Source: Chryseobacterium camelliae (GTDB lineage: Bacteria > Bacteroidota > Bacteroidia > Flavobacteriales > Weeksellaceae). From it: a DNA stretch of 64,000 bases. The translations under genes were made by a program, and so were the position numbers. Under the pieces are notes generated by a model that was not told the origin of the DNA, searched no databases, and saw only the letters and a program-made list of their open reading frames with translations. Each line of letters starts with the position of its first letter. Position 1 is the first letter of the stretch. Positions 8,955-18,182 of the stretch are shown in pieces. Location: positions 62,001 to 126,000 of the forward strand of contig NZ_CP022986.1 of the NCBI RefSeq assembly GCF_002770595.1, read 5' to 3'.

Positions 8955-9857
8955 TTAATTGAATTTGAATTTCGCCCTGAATTCCAGCGGTGCCAGCTGG
9001 GTTTTCTTTTTGAAAAGAGTACTGAAAGACTGGGCATGCTCAAATCCCAGCAGATAAGCGATTTCACTTACTGACAGAGCAGTGGTGCACAGCTTTTCTT
9101 TGGCTTTGCTGATCAGCTTTTCATGGATATGCTGTTGCGTGTTCTGTCCGGTATGGATCCGCAACAGATCACTCAGGTAATTTGGCGAAAGCCCTATGGA
9201 TTCTGCAACGTGCTGAACGGTTAGCAGTCCGGCATCCCTGTTCTTTTCCTGATCAAAATAATCATTCAGGAAGTGCTCAAATTTTACCAGAAGCTGGTGA
9301 TTATGGTTTTTGCGGGTAATGAACTGACGCTCATAAAACCGTTTGGAATAATTGAGCAGCAATTCTATCTGTGAAACAATGATTTCCTGGGTATGCCGGT
9401 CGATATGCCCGCATTCCTTATCTATTTTATGCAGGATACCGATCAGGTCATTCTCTTCATCTTCAGACAAGTGGAGGGCTTCATTCACGGCATAGGAGAA
9501 AAACCCGTATCCGGATATGGTTTTGGCCAGAGGATGTGTCAGTAAAAAATCTTCATGAATGACCAGAAGGTAGCCTCTTCCGCAATCCATATGCTGCACA
9601 TCCAAATACTGCACCTGATTGGGAGCGGTAAAACTCAAGACCCCTTTGTCATAATCATAATGCTGCTGCCCGTATTTGATTTTTCCGGTAGCTTCCCGTT
9701 TCAGCGCAATGCAGTAAAACCTGTTCACGAAACCTTTCCAGACGTCATCATCCAGGAAGATGCTCTCAGACAGGTCGATAACGCTCACCAGCGGATGTTT
9801 GGGTTCCGGTAAGGACAACAGGCGGTGGAAAGCGGAAAGGGAATGGATGGTATTCAT
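8955..9857 (-). CDS. AraC family transcriptional regulator
   Basis: A regulator of 300 residues when started at the ATG at 9857. A longer frame exists, but its first 19 residues run into the aldo/keto reductase stop and lack family character. The N-terminal part is an AraC-ligand-like cupin. The C-terminal part holds the paired helix-turn-helix: AESIGLSPNYLSDLLR and then VSEIAYLLGFEHAQSFSTLF, ending in PLEFR. The aldo/keto reductase lies immediately upstream on the same strand, 13 bases away, so the two are probably one transcript. AraC proteins next to reductases commonly control that reductase, which is inferred here. Confidence 0.85.
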   Translation of the reverse strand: MNTIHSLSAFHRLLSLPEPKHPLVSVIDLSESIFLDDDVWKGFVNRFYCIALKREATGKIKYGQQHYDYDKGVLSFTAPNQVQYLDVQHMDCGRGYLLVIHEDFLLTHPLAKTISGYGFFSYAVNEALHLSEDEENDLIGILHKIDKECGHIDRHTQEIIVSQIELLLNYSKRFYERQFITRKNHNHQLLVKFEHFLNDYFDQEKNRDAGLLTVQHVAESIGLSPNYLSDLLRIHTGQNTQQHIHEKLISKAKEKLCTTALSVSEIAYLLGFEHAQSFSTLFKKKTQLAPLEFRAKFKFN

Positions 9858-9870
9858 AATAATTGTATGG

Positions 9871-10878
9871 TTAATAATCCAGCAGGCCCATACTGAACTC
9901 ATCATACGGGGCACCGGTATCTGTTCCTAAAGGTACGATACTTTCCAGTTTCTGCATATCATTTTCGCTCATCTGAATAGAACAGGCTGCAATATTCTGC
10001 TCCAGGTATGTCCTGCGTTTCGTTCCTGGGATCGGGACAATGCCCTTATTCATGATCCAGGCTAAAGCCAGCTGGGAAGAGGTAACCTGTTTGTCTTTTG
10101 CCATGGCCTCAATGGCTTCCAGCAATTCTATGTTTTTATGGAAATGCTCTTCCTGAAAGCGGGGGATCCCTCTGCGGAAATCATTTTCCGGAAGATCATC
10201 AACAGAACGGATCTGCCCGGACAGAAATCCCCTCCCGAGAGGTGAATATGCCACAAAGCCGATTCCCAGCTCCTGAAGCGTAGTCAGGACACCTTTTTCT
10301 TCCACAGTCCTTTCAAACAGGGAATATTCACTCTGTACTGCTGTAACCGGATGTACGGTGTGGGCTCGCATGACGGTTTCAGACGATACTTCCGACAGCC
10401 CGATGTACTTTACCTTTCCTTCTTTCACCAGGTCGCTCATCGCTCCCACAGTTTCTTCAACCGGGATATTTTTATCCAGCCGGTGCATGTAATACAGGTC
10501 GATATAATCGGTTTTTAGGTTTTTAAGGGATCTTTCAACGGCCTTCTTTACATAAGCGCTGCTCCCATTGATCTTCCAGGTGATTTTGTCCTGGTCATCA
10601 ATTTCCCAGCCGAACTTGGTGGCAATGATGTAGCGGTTACGGTTATTTCCAACTGCTTTGGCAATCAGCTGTTCATTTTTCAACGGTCCGTAAAGATCTG
10701 CGGTATCCAGAAAATTTCCTCCCAGTTCGAACGAGCGGTGGATGGTGGCAATGGCTTCATTTTCATCGGTTTTACCATAGGTGTCAGCTTCTTCAAAGCC
10801 GGTCATTCCCATGCAGCCTAAACCGATCTGCGGTATGTTAAGTCCCTGGCTGCCTAATTGAATTGGTTTCAGATTCAT
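9871..10878 (-). CDS. Aldo/keto reductase
   Basis: A 335-residue NADPH-dependent oxidoreductase of the aldo/keto reductase family (AKR13/YakC-like). The start at 10878 (MNLKPIQLGSQGLNIPQIG) fits family N termini better than the longer upstream frame. Catalytic residues appear in order: Asp and Tyr in FLDTADLYG, Lys in IATKFGW, and His in LYYMHRLD. The C-terminal NADPH-binding segment is VPIPGTKRRTYLEQNI. It is co-oriented with the AraC gene downstream. The natural substrate cannot be deduced; small aldehydes or quinones are usual. Confidence 0.88.
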   Translation of the reverse strand: MNLKPIQLGSQGLNIPQIGLGCMGMTGFEEADTYGKTDENEAIATIHRSFELGGNFLDTADLYGPLKNEQLIAKAVGNNRNRYIIATKFGWEIDDQDKITWKINGSSAYVKKAVERSLKNLKTDYIDLYYMHRLDKNIPVEETVGAMSDLVKEGKVKYIGLSEVSSETVMRAHTVHPVTAVQSEYSLFERTVEEKGVLTTLQELGIGFVAYSPLGRGFLSGQIRSVDDLPENDFRRGIPRFQEEHFHKNIELLEAIEAMAKDKQVTSSQLALAWIMNKGIVPIPGTKRRTYLEQNIAACSIQMSENDMQKLESIVPLGTDTGAPYDEFSMGLLDY

Positions 10879-11229
10879 ACTGTCATTTTTTATTGGTGTA
10901 AAATTCCGCAGAAATAGGGTAATTGCTGTATGCAAAACCAACAGGATTGAATGTAAATCCCTGATTTTTTTTAACAGCAGTTTTTTTTGAAAAACTTAGG
11001 GTTAATATTGATAACCTATTAGGGTGTTGGGGTTTAAAATCACAGGTCTTGAATGATGGGGCAATAATTACTGGAAGCCGGAATGCCCTTTTATTGAAAA
11101 TCTATAATTATCTTAACCGATTCGGAAAGCTAGCATTATTTTTGATCCATATTCAAACCTTAAAGTGCGGCAGTTTTCTGTTTCTTATGGATAGAGACTA
11201 CAGACGTACACGCGGAGATATATTCCTAC
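10879..11229. other. Divergent intergenic region before the molybdenum cofactor island
   Basis: This AT-rich space separates the leftward reductase from the rightward xdhC-like gene. A TATTTTTG box at 11137-11144 matches the Bacteroidota -7 consensus and would give a leader of about 80 bases before the xdhC-like ATG. No riboswitch-like structure was recognised. A short frame through it has no family features. Confidence 0.45.
11137..11144 (+). promoter_or_regulatory. Candidate -7 box for the molybdenum cofactor operon
   Basis: TATTTTTG fits TAnnTTTG. No clear TTG -33 element was seen at the usual distance, so the call is tentative. Confidence 0.35.
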
Positions 11230-12366
11230 ATGAAAGAAATCAACAACATTCTTGAGGCTTATTCCAGAGCGGAATCGGCAGGTAAAAAATCAGCTTTGGC
11301 CACTGTGGTAAAAGTGGAAGGCTCATCGTACCGACAGCCCGGAGCCCGGATGCTGGTAACGGAAGACGGAGAACTTACGGGAGCCATCAGCGGAGGGTGC
11401 CTGGAAGGCGATGCGCTTAAAAAAGCTTTGCTGGCCATCAGTCAGCGGCAGAATAAGCTGGTAACCTATGATACGACTAATGAAGATGATGCCGAATTCG
11501 GCATACAGCTGGGCTGTAACGGAATTGTTCATATTCTGTTTGAATATATTGAGCCCTCAGAAGAAAATAATCCCGTCTATTTCCTGAAAAAGCTTCAGGA
11601 AAAACGCCAGGAAGCCATTCTCATCAACCTGTTTTCCATGAAAAGAGGAAATCCTCAGCCTGGAACCGTAGCATTTTCAAGAGAAAATGAGTTCACACTG
11701 AAAAGCCCTGGGTTTACAGTTCTTTCTCCTTACATTGAAGAAGCTTTTGATACAAAGGAATCTTCAGTAAGGACCGTAACTGTTAATGGTATTTCCTATG
11801 AAGCCCTGATCGAATATATAGCACCCAATATATCCCTGGTCATAGCCGGTGCCGGCAACGATGTTATTCCGCTGGTGGAAATGGCATCTATCCTGGGCTG
11901 GGAAGTGCATATCGGTGACGGAAGGACCACCCATGCCGTACAGCGCAGGTTTCCCGCAGCAAAGCAGGTAAGGACCGTTAAAGCTTCAGATTTCCTGGAA
12001 GGCATCGTTATTGATGACCTGACATTTTTTGTATTGATGACCCATAATTACCAGTATGACCTGACCCTTCTGGCAGCACTCCTTGAACAGGGATGCCGGT
12101 ATATCGGTGTGCTGGGACCTAAAACAAAACTTGAACGAATGATTAAGGATATTGAAAATGAACATCTTACCCTTCAGGAGGAACAGCTGGACAGTATCTA
12201 TGGTCCTGTAGGGCTGGATACCGGTGCTGAAACAGCAGAGGAAATAGCTGTTTCGGTCGTTTCCGAGATCATGGCCGTGCTTAACGGCAGGAAAGGGACC
12301 TCACTGAAGTACAGGGCCGGTAAAATCCATACCGGGATTAATCAAACTTTAAATACCGAAGTATGA
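11230..12366 (+). CDS. XdhC/CoxI family protein (Mo-cofactor maturation and insertion factor)
   Basis: A 378-residue protein with an N-terminal XdhC/CoxI domain (about residues 10-85; VVKVEGSSYRQPGARMLV and GAISGGCLEGDA) and a C-terminal Rossmann domain (about 195-345; LVIAGAGNDVIPLVEMA, then VLMTHNYQYD). Proteins of this family, including PaoD and XdhC, bind the mature molybdenum cofactor, support its sulfuration and hand it to the large subunit of xanthine dehydrogenase-type enzymes. It is first in a run of overlapping cofactor genes; its stop overlaps the moaA start by 4 bases. The distant partner is most likely the hydroxylase encoded 8 kb downstream. Confidence 0.88.
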   Translation: MKEINNILEAYSRAESAGKKSALATVVKVEGSSYRQPGARMLVTEDGELTGAISGGCLEGDALKKALLAISQRQNKLVTYDTTNEDDAEFGIQLGCNGIVHILFEYIEPSEENNPVYFLKKLQEKRQEAILINLFSMKRGNPQPGTVAFSRENEFTLKSPGFTVLSPYIEEAFDTKESSVRTVTVNGISYEALIEYIAPNISLVIAGAGNDVIPLVEMASILGWEVHIGDGRTTHAVQRRFPAAKQVRTVKASDFLEGIVIDDLTFFVLMTHNYQYDLTLLAALLEQGCRYIGVLGPKTKLERMIKDIENEHLTLQEEQLDSIYGPVGLDTGAETAEEIAVSVVSEIMAVLNGRKGTSLKYRAGKIHTGINQTLNTEV

Positions 12367-13343
12367 TACAGGATCGCTTTGGACGCATACATGACTACCT
12401 CAGGATCTCACTGACCGATCATTGTAACCTCCGGTGCTTTTACTGCATGCCGGAAGAGAAATATGCTTTTGCACCGGCTTCCCGGCTGATGCAGGCAGAA
12501 GAAATCAATACCTTGGCAAAGGTATTTGTATCACAGGGCGTTAAAAAGATTCGGTTGACCGGTGGCGAGCCGCTGGTTCGTAAAGATGCTCCTGAAATCA
12601 TAGAATCCCTGGGTAAACTTGGTATCAAGCTTGCCATTACCACCAATGGGATACGGATCGATGAAATGATGGATGAATTGATTCAGGCCAATGTAACAGC
12701 AATGAACATCAGCCTGGATACCCTGGAGCGGGAAAAGTTCCTGAAAATAACCAGAAGGGACCTTTTTGACCGTGTTAAACGGAATATAGATCTTGCGTTG
12801 CAGCATCACGTAAAGCTTAAAATCAATGTGGTTGTTATGAAAGGGCTCAACGATAATGAGATTCTTGATTTCATTGAACTGACCCGGGATAACCGCCTTG
12901 AGGTCAGGTTCATTGAGTTTATGCCTTTCAGTGGAAACCGTTGGACGAGCAATCAGGTGGTTACCTTGCAGGAGATTCTTCTCAAAGCCGCCGGGCAGTA
13001 TGAGATCATCCCTTTGCCACAGGAGCTCAATGATACTTCCAAAAAGTACAAAGTTCCGGGATATACCGGATCTTTTGCCGTGATCAGTACCATGAGTGAA
13101 CCTTTCTGCGGAACCTGCAACCGTATGCGCCTCACTGCGGACGGCAAGCTTAAAAACTGCCTCTTCTCCAAAAATGAAACAGATTTGTTGACGGCATTAC
13201 GCAGAGGAGAAGAAATACTTCCCCTGATCCGGCAGAATATCAATGAAAAAGCTAAAGCCCTGGGAGGACAGTTCAGCGGTGTCTTTGAAAATATAGACAC
13301 GGCTGCCCTTGAGAACCGGAGCATGATAACCATAGGAGGATGA
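12363..13343 (+). CDS. moaA: GTP 3',8-cyclase MoaA
   Basis: A radical-SAM enzyme that starts molybdopterin synthesis by converting GTP to 3',8-cyclo-GTP, which MoaC then rearranges. The 326-residue length is normal. The N-terminal cluster motif is CNLRCFYC (near residue 21). The C-terminal second cluster motif is CGTCNRMRLTADGKLKNC, and the protein ends in the double glycine TIGG required for activity. It overlaps both neighbours by 4 bases, which fits tight translational coupling. Confidence 0.97.
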   Translation: MIQDRFGRIHDYLRISLTDHCNLRCFYCMPEEKYAFAPASRLMQAEEINTLAKVFVSQGVKKIRLTGGEPLVRKDAPEIIESLGKLGIKLAITTNGIRIDEMMDELIQANVTAMNISLDTLEREKFLKITRRDLFDRVKRNIDLALQHHVKLKINVVVMKGLNDNEILDFIELTRDNRLEVRFIEFMPFSGNRWTSNQVVTLQEILLKAAGQYEIIPLPQELNDTSKKYKVPGYTGSFAVISTMSEPFCGTCNRMRLTADGKLKNCLFSKNETDLLTALRRGEEILPLIRQNINEKAKALGGQFSGVFENIDTAALENRSMITIGG

Positions 13344-13930
13344 AACAGAAAACAACAGGCATCATAATCCTGGCCGCAGGAAGTTCTTCGCGGCTGGGCC
13401 AACCGAAACAGTTCCTGCAATTCAACGGGAAAACACTGCTCTTCCATACCGCGGAGCAGGCACTTAAAATAACCGATCACGTGATCGTAGTATCCGGCGC
13501 GGAGCCTATAGGCATTGAAAAACAACTGAATTCAGTGGTCAATATCAACAATGAAAACTGGGAAAAGGGCATGGGATCTTCACTCCGAAAAGGCCTGAAA
13601 GAAATGCTCCTGCTGCATCCCGGGCTCGACAATTGTATCGTTACCGTCTGTGATCAGCCGTTCATCGATTCATCTGTTTTCCAAAGCCTGATTGACCAAC
13701 AGGAAGCATCAGGAAAAGGAATCGTAGCTTCTGCTTATGCAGCAATTTCCGGTGTACCGGTACTGTTTACATCCGGATATTTCGGTGATCTGCTGAGCTT
13801 ACCGGATACCGGAGGAGCCAAAATGCTGATCAGCACCTATCAGCATGACGCAGCTGAGATTCCATTCGAAAAAGGAGCGATTGATATCGATACGATGGAA
13901 GATTACCAAAAACTAACCGAAGGCCTATGA
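13340..13930 (+). CDS. MobA/MocA-like nucleotidyltransferase (probable molybdopterin cytidylyltransferase)
   Basis: A 196-residue NTP transferase. The nucleotide loop is ILAAGSSSRLGQPKQFL (about residues 10-26), the metal-binding segment is TVCDQPF, and the C-terminal EKGAIDIDTMEDY matches MocA relatives. MocA makes molybdopterin cytosine dinucleotide, the cofactor form used by bacterial hydroxylases such as PaoABC. The presence of a Pao-like enzyme in the same island favours CTP over GTP as substrate, but specificity residues cannot be decided by eye. Overlaps with moaA and moeA are 4 bases each. Confidence 0.85.
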   Translation: MKQKTTGIIILAAGSSSRLGQPKQFLQFNGKTLLFHTAEQALKITDHVIVVSGAEPIGIEKQLNSVVNINNENWEKGMGSSLRKGLKEMLLLHPGLDNCIVTVCDQPFIDSSVFQSLIDQQEASGKGIVASAYAAISGVPVLFTSGYFGDLLSLPDTGGAKMLISTYQHDAAEIPFEKGAIDIDTMEDYQKLTEGL

Positions 13931-15105
13931 TTTCAGTACAAGAAGCAAAGGATATTATTTCAGCGTCTGTTCCGATGCCGAAGACAAAGATGCTTAACCT
14001 CTATGAAGCTGCCGGAAAAGTGGTTTCAAAAGCTGTAACAGCCACCACAAATATCCCGAACTTCAGCCAGTCTTCCATGGATGGCTACGCCATTCGGTAT
14101 GAAGATAAAGATCTTATTTTATCTGTTGTCGGCGAAATGGCTGCCGGAACTTCCCGTCAGCTCGTTATTAAGCCGGGGCATGCTACCCGTGTATTTACCG
14201 GGGCACCATTGCCCGACGGAGCGGATACCGTGGTCATGCAGGAAAAAGTTCAGCGTTCAGGGAATACTTTATCTGTTCAGGATGAGCGTCTTACGGAGGG
14301 TTTGAATGTGCGTGCGAAAGGTTCAGAAATAAAGCAAGGTGAAACGGCAATGCTGCCGGGTACCTTGCTTACCCCTGCGGCTATCGGTTTCCTGGCAGGG
14401 ATAGGCTGTAGTGAAGTAGAAGTCTACAGCCCGCCTGATGTTACGATAATCCTGACCGGAAATGAATTGCAGCAGCCCGGAAACCCGCTGCGCTTCGGAC
14501 AGGTATATGAGGCGAATTCCTTCCAGCTCAAAGCAGCCCTTTATCAGGCCGGGATTGTCAATATACAGGTGAGGACCGCCGAAGATGATCCGAAAAAGTT
14601 ACAGGAAGTTTTATCTGCTGCTTTAGCAGAAAGTGACCTGGTGCTGCTGAACGGCGGCGTTAGTGTCGGGGATTATGATTTCGTGGTTCAGGCTGCGGAA
14701 GCCTGCGGGGTTACAAAAAGAATCCATAAAATCAGGCAGAAACCTGGGAAACCGTTGTTTTTCGGTATTTCAGGAGAAAAACTGGTATTTGGGCTTCCGG
14801 GAAATCCTTCTTCATCACTTACGTGTTTTTATGAATATGTTCTGCCTGCACTGGAACAGTGGATGCATCAGGAACATCGCATCAGGAATACCAAGGCAAC
14901 CATTACGCATGAGTATGCCAAACCAACAGGCCTTACTCATTTCTTAAAGGCATTTTATGAAAATGGAAGCGTAACTCCACTGCACGCTCAGGAGTCCTTC
15001 AGGCTGCATTCATTTGCAACGGCCAACTGTTTTATTGTTCTGCCTGAAGAATCGACAGGATGTCTGACAGATGATCTGGTAGAGGTTCATTTACTTCCTG
15101 TATAG
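13927..15105 (+). CDS. moeA: Molybdopterin molybdotransferase MoeA
   Basis: This 392-residue enzyme inserts molybdate into adenylylated molybdopterin. Conserved segments are SSMDGYAIR (about residue 50), the central MogA-like fold with ILTGNELQQPG and NGGVSVGDYDF, and GLPGNPSSSLTCF. The C-terminal beta-barrel domain closes the protein. It is the fourth gene of the overlapping series. A 70-base AT-rich gap separates it from the TauE/SafE gene, so a secondary promoter there is possible. Confidence 0.95.
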   Translation: MISVQEAKDIISASVPMPKTKMLNLYEAAGKVVSKAVTATTNIPNFSQSSMDGYAIRYEDKDLILSVVGEMAAGTSRQLVIKPGHATRVFTGAPLPDGADTVVMQEKVQRSGNTLSVQDERLTEGLNVRAKGSEIKQGETAMLPGTLLTPAAIGFLAGIGCSEVEVYSPPDVTIILTGNELQQPGNPLRFGQVYEANSFQLKAALYQAGIVNIQVRTAEDDPKKLQEVLSAALAESDLVLLNGGVSVGDYDFVVQAAEACGVTKRIHKIRQKPGKPLFFGISGEKLVFGLPGNPSSSLTCFYEYVLPALEQWMHQEHRIRNTKATITHEYAKPTGLTHFLKAFYENGSVTPLHAQESFRLHSFATANCFIVLPEESTGCLTDDLVEVHLLPV

Positions 15106-15175
15106 CATGAAGTAATTTATAATAACTATTTATTATAAAATAATTTATAAAATTTATATAAAATTTAATTAAAGT

Positions 15176-15910
15176 ATGCCGGTAGAATTATTTTATGGTA
15201 TTTTATTTTTTGTCGCGTTCTTTTATGCTGCGGTAGGCCACGGTGGAGCGAGTGGTTATCTCGCATTAATGGCTTTGTACGGCGTAGCTCCGGAAGAGAT
15301 GAAACCGACGGCGCTGATGCTTAACCTTTTCGTATCATTAACCTCTTTTATCCAGTACTACCGCGGAGGATACTTCCTTAAAAAACTTTTTATCCCCATT
15401 GCGGTGGCTTCGGTTCCTCTGGCATTTATCGGAGGGATGATTACGGTAGAAGAAAATATGTATAAAAGAATTTTGGGAATCCTGCTGCTTTTCCCGGTGT
15501 TCAGGTTCTTCTTTTTCCGGAATGTGGAAGACAGTGACCTTAAAGATCATAACCTTGTTATTGCAGTTATTACCGGAGGAATCATCGGTTTTTTGTCTGG
15601 CATGATCGGTATCGGAGGCGGTATCATCCTTTCTCCTGTATTGCTGCTGTTGCAGTGGACCAACCAGAAACAGACCGCGGCCATCAGTGCTGCATTTATA
15701 TTCGTCAATTCACTGGCAGGACTGGGCGGGATGCTGACCCAGGGCATCAGCTTTACCGGCAATATGCTGATGTATATTGCGGTGGCCTTTACCGGCGGAT
15801 TGCTCGGAGCATACTTTGGAGCTAAGCAATTCAATCAGAACGTATTGAAATACATTCTCGCTGTTGTGCTCCTGATGGCTTCTTATAAACTTTTATTTAC
15901 CAAAGCTTAA
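15176..15910 (+). CDS. TauE/SafE family membrane transporter
   Basis: A 244-residue integral membrane protein with about eight hydrophobic segments and two internally similar halves, each containing a GHGG or GIGGG turn (AVGHGGASGYLALMALYGV and GMIGIGGGIILSPVLLLL). This is the TauE/SafE (DUF81) fold, whose known members move sulfite, sulfoacetate or similar anions. Its stop codon overlaps the start of the SUOX-fold gene by one base, and it sits inside a molybdenum cofactor operon that has no modABC genes. Transport of an oxyanion or sulfur compound connected to cofactor metabolism is a plausible inference; direction and substrate are unknown. Confidence 0.85.
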   Translation: MPVELFYGILFFVAFFYAAVGHGGASGYLALMALYGVAPEEMKPTALMLNLFVSLTSFIQYYRGGYFLKKLFIPIAVASVPLAFIGGMITVEENMYKRILGILLLFPVFRFFFFRNVEDSDLKDHNLVIAVITGGIIGFLSGMIGIGGGIILSPVLLLLQWTNQKQTAAISAAFIFVNSLAGLGGMLTQGISFTGNMLMYIAVAFTGGLLGAYFGAKQFNQNVLKYILAVVLLMASYKLLFTKA

Positions 15911-16404
15911 TGAAAACAATGAAAATTTTTACCGTGATCATGCTGTTGTTCGCCTCTTTGGCCAACGCGCAGCATACGGAAACTATACAGGTAACCGGAG
16001 CAATCAAAGAACCGTTTATCGTTACGGAGAAAAGCCTTTCAGAGCTTCCGGTACATTCGCAGGACAGTCTGGTGATCCTGAACCATGCTATGAAATATAA
16101 AAGCACGCTCAGGAAACTTAAGGGAGTGCTGTTGAAAGATATTCTGGCTAAAGCTCAGTTTAAAACTGCATCCCCGAAAGAACTGAGTACGTTTTATCTT
16201 ATCTGTAAGGCAAAAGATGGCTATCAGGTTGTATATTCGTGGAATGAATTGTTTAACGGCGAAACAGGGGATAAGACCATGATCATCACACAGGCGGAAG
16301 GAAGTCCGAAGGAAGGCTTTGCGCTGGTAACTCCCACAGACCGGGCGACAGGCAGGAGGTATGTGAAAAATCTTTCGGAAATCATCATTCATCAAATACA
16401 CTAA
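15910..16404 (+). CDS. Small exported SUOX-fold (molybdopterin-binding-like) protein
   Basis: A 164-residue protein with a signal peptide (residues 1-20, ending SLANAQ). The mature part resembles a trimmed sulfite-oxidase Mo-binding domain: IQVTGAIKEPFIVT, LRKLKGVLLKDILAKA, and a C-terminal TDRATGRRYVKNLSEI. True sulfite oxidases ligate molybdenum with a Cys shortly before the GVLLKDIL-like helix; here that region reads VILNHAMKYKSTLR and holds no Cys, so enzymatic activity is doubtful. It overlaps the transporter gene by one base and lies 1 base before moaD. A periplasmic binding role linked to the transporter is a guess from context. Confidence 0.7.
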   Translation: MKTMKIFTVIMLLFASLANAQHTETIQVTGAIKEPFIVTEKSLSELPVHSQDSLVILNHAMKYKSTLRKLKGVLLKDILAKAQFKTASPKELSTFYLICKAKDGYQVVYSWNELFNGETGDKTMIITQAEGSPKEGFALVTPTDRATGRRYVKNLSEIIIHQIH

Positions 16405-16405
16405 T

Positions 16406-16633
16406 ATGGAAATCAGGATTATTGCTTTTGGGCAGATTGCCGAGATCACAGGAACAGAAATCCTTACGGATGCCCCTGATATTTCAGCTTTGAGAAAGGA
16501 GCTGAAAGAACGCTTTCCGGAACTGGAACACAAGAAGTTTGCAGTAGCCGTCAATAAGAAAATTACAGAAGAAAACCTGGCATTGCAGGAAGGGGATACC
16601 GTTGCGCTGATGCCGCCCTATTCAGGAGGATAA
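16406..16633 (+). CDS. moaD: Molybdopterin synthase small subunit MoaD
   Basis: A 75-residue ubiquitin-fold sulfur carrier. It ends in PPYSGG, the C-terminal Gly-Gly that MoeB adenylates and that becomes a thiocarboxylate donating sulfur to precursor Z. The length is slightly short but within the family range. It is directly followed by the MoeB gene with a 1-base gap, and MoaE lies after that, so the sulfur-transfer components are grouped. Confidence 0.93.
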   Translation: MEIRIIAFGQIAEITGTEILTDAPDISALRKELKERFPELEHKKFAVAVNKKITEENLALQEGDTVALMPPYSGG

Positions 16634-16634
16634 T

Positions 16635-17744
16635 ATGACTACAGATAATGAACGATATGCATGCCACTATTCGCTCCGTGATTTTGGAGTGGAAGGCCAG
16701 CAAAAGCTTCTTGAAGCCAGGGTGCTTGTGATAGGAGCCGGAGGCCTTGGCTGTCCGGTGCTCCAGTACCTTGCTGCGGCCGGAACAGGAACTTTAGGCA
16801 TTATTGACCACGATACCGTTTCGCTCAGTAATTTACAGCGACAGACCCTTTATACAACTGATGATATAGGGTTTTTAAAGGTAGAATGTGCCGCGGAACG
16901 CCTCAGAAAACTGAATCCTGAAATATCAATAATCACGTATCCTGTGGAACTCACGTCCGGAAATGCCTGGGAAATGATTGCAGGGTATGATATGGTTGTA
17001 GACTGTACGGATAATTTCTCTTCCAGGTACCTGATCAACGATGCCTGCGTCTTACTGGATAAGCCTTTGATTTTCGGGGCGGTATACCGGTATGAAGGTC
17101 AGGTAGCTGTTTTCAATGTAACAGGCGACAGCAGCAGCAAACTAAACTACCGCCACCTGTTTCCGGAGCCACCTGCACCTGATGAAATCCCGGACTGCAA
17201 TGAAGCCGGCGTACTCGGGGTCCTGCCCGGAATGATCGGAATGATGCAGGCTACTGAAGTGATCAAGCTTATTACAGGAATCGGGAAAGTCCTGAGGGGT
17301 AAACTGATGACTTTCAGCATGCTTACCTATGATAGTTTCACTGTCGACATTACGGATGAGAAGCCGGTTTCCCATCTGATCCCGGAAGACAGGCAGGAAC
17401 TCGAAAAAACGTATTACAGCCTGATTTGCAGCTTTTCAACCCACGGGATTGAAGAGCTGGATCCCGCAGAATTTTATAAAAGGATTTCAGAAGAAAAAAG
17501 CCTCATAATAGATGTCCGGGAAGAGGGAGAAAGTCCGGCAGCGGATTTCCCCCATCAATCAGTTCCCCTGTCGCGACTCACCGAAAGCCTTTCAAAATTC
17601 AATCAGGAAAACATCATCCTTTTCTGCCAGAGCGGAAAACGGAGCCTGAAAGCGGCCGGGATTTTGATGCATCATTTCGGAACTGAAAAAAAGATCAGCC
17701 ACCTCAGAAACGGAATCAAGGCTTTACAGAATATCTCATTATGA
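16635..17744 (+). CDS. moeB: MoeB/ThiF-type adenylyltransferase with C-terminal rhodanese domain
   Basis: A 369-residue E1-like enzyme. Residues about 1-245 form the adenylyltransferase with the nucleotide loop VIGAGGLGCPVLQYLA and the catalytic-loop cysteine in IPDCNEAGVLGVLPG. Residues about 270-369 are a rhodanese domain with active-site loop LFCQSGKRS. It should adenylate the MoaD C terminus and may also deliver persulfide sulfur. The first zinc-binding CxxC found in E. coli MoeB is replaced (NYRHLF), so the structural zinc is probably absent. Fusion to rhodanese is common in MOCS3-like and many bacterial MoeB proteins. The stop overlaps moaE by 4 bases. Confidence 0.9.
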   Translation: MTTDNERYACHYSLRDFGVEGQQKLLEARVLVIGAGGLGCPVLQYLAAAGTGTLGIIDHDTVSLSNLQRQTLYTTDDIGFLKVECAAERLRKLNPEISIITYPVELTSGNAWEMIAGYDMVVDCTDNFSSRYLINDACVLLDKPLIFGAVYRYEGQVAVFNVTGDSSSKLNYRHLFPEPPAPDEIPDCNEAGVLGVLPGMIGMMQATEVIKLITGIGKVLRGKLMTFSMLTYDSFTVDITDEKPVSHLIPEDRQELEKTYYSLICSFSTHGIEELDPAEFYKRISEEKSLIIDVREEGESPAADFPHQSVPLSRLTESLSKFNQENIILFCQSGKRSLKAAGILMHHFGTEKKISHLRNGIKALQNISL

Positions 17745-18181
17745 AGAAAGAAATAACAAATATTTTTATCCAGGGTGCCATCAGCCCGCAATTGATCTCA
17801 GAAAGCATTGCCAAGCACTCGGTGAAAAAAAATATCGGTGCCCACAGCATTTTCCTGGGCCAGATCCGGGAGGATGTCATCGACAACAGGGTGGTAAAGG
17901 CTATTGAGTATACAGCCTATGAGGAAATGGCCCTGGAGAGGATGCGTGACATACGGGAAGATATCTTTTCCAGATACGAGCTGACCTGCATTCACGTCTA
18001 CCACAGCCTCGGAACCATACATGCCGGTGAAATCTGCCTGTTTGTATTCACCTCTTCAAAACACAGGAAGATGGCGATGGATGCCTGTGATGAGCTCGTA
18101 GAACGCATCAAATCTGAACTCCAGGTCTGGGGAAAGGAAATTTTTAATGACGAAACCCATCAGTGGAAAGTAAATAATTGA
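17741..18181 (+). CDS. moaE: Molybdopterin synthase catalytic subunit MoaE
   Basis: A 146-residue subunit that with MoaD converts cyclic pyranopterin monophosphate to molybdopterin. Family segments are GAHSIFLGQIREDV, VKAIEYTAYEEMA, IHVYHSLGTIHAGEICLFV and the conserved ending LQVWGKEIF. Lysines in the VWGKE segment and the RK pair in SSKHRKMA correspond to substrate-binding positions. Its stop is 1 base before the moaCB start region. Confidence 0.95.
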   Translation: MKKEITNIFIQGAISPQLISESIAKHSVKKNIGAHSIFLGQIREDVIDNRVVKAIEYTAYEEMALERMRDIREDIFSRYELTCIHVYHSLGTIHAGEICLFVFTSSKHRKMAMDACDELVERIKSELQVWGKEIFNDETHQWKVNN

Positions 18182-18182
18182 T

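Noticed and set aside
10879..11229. Molybdenum cofactor riboswitch upstream of the Mo operon
   Set aside because: I could not identify the conserved helices of that riboswitch in the leader.
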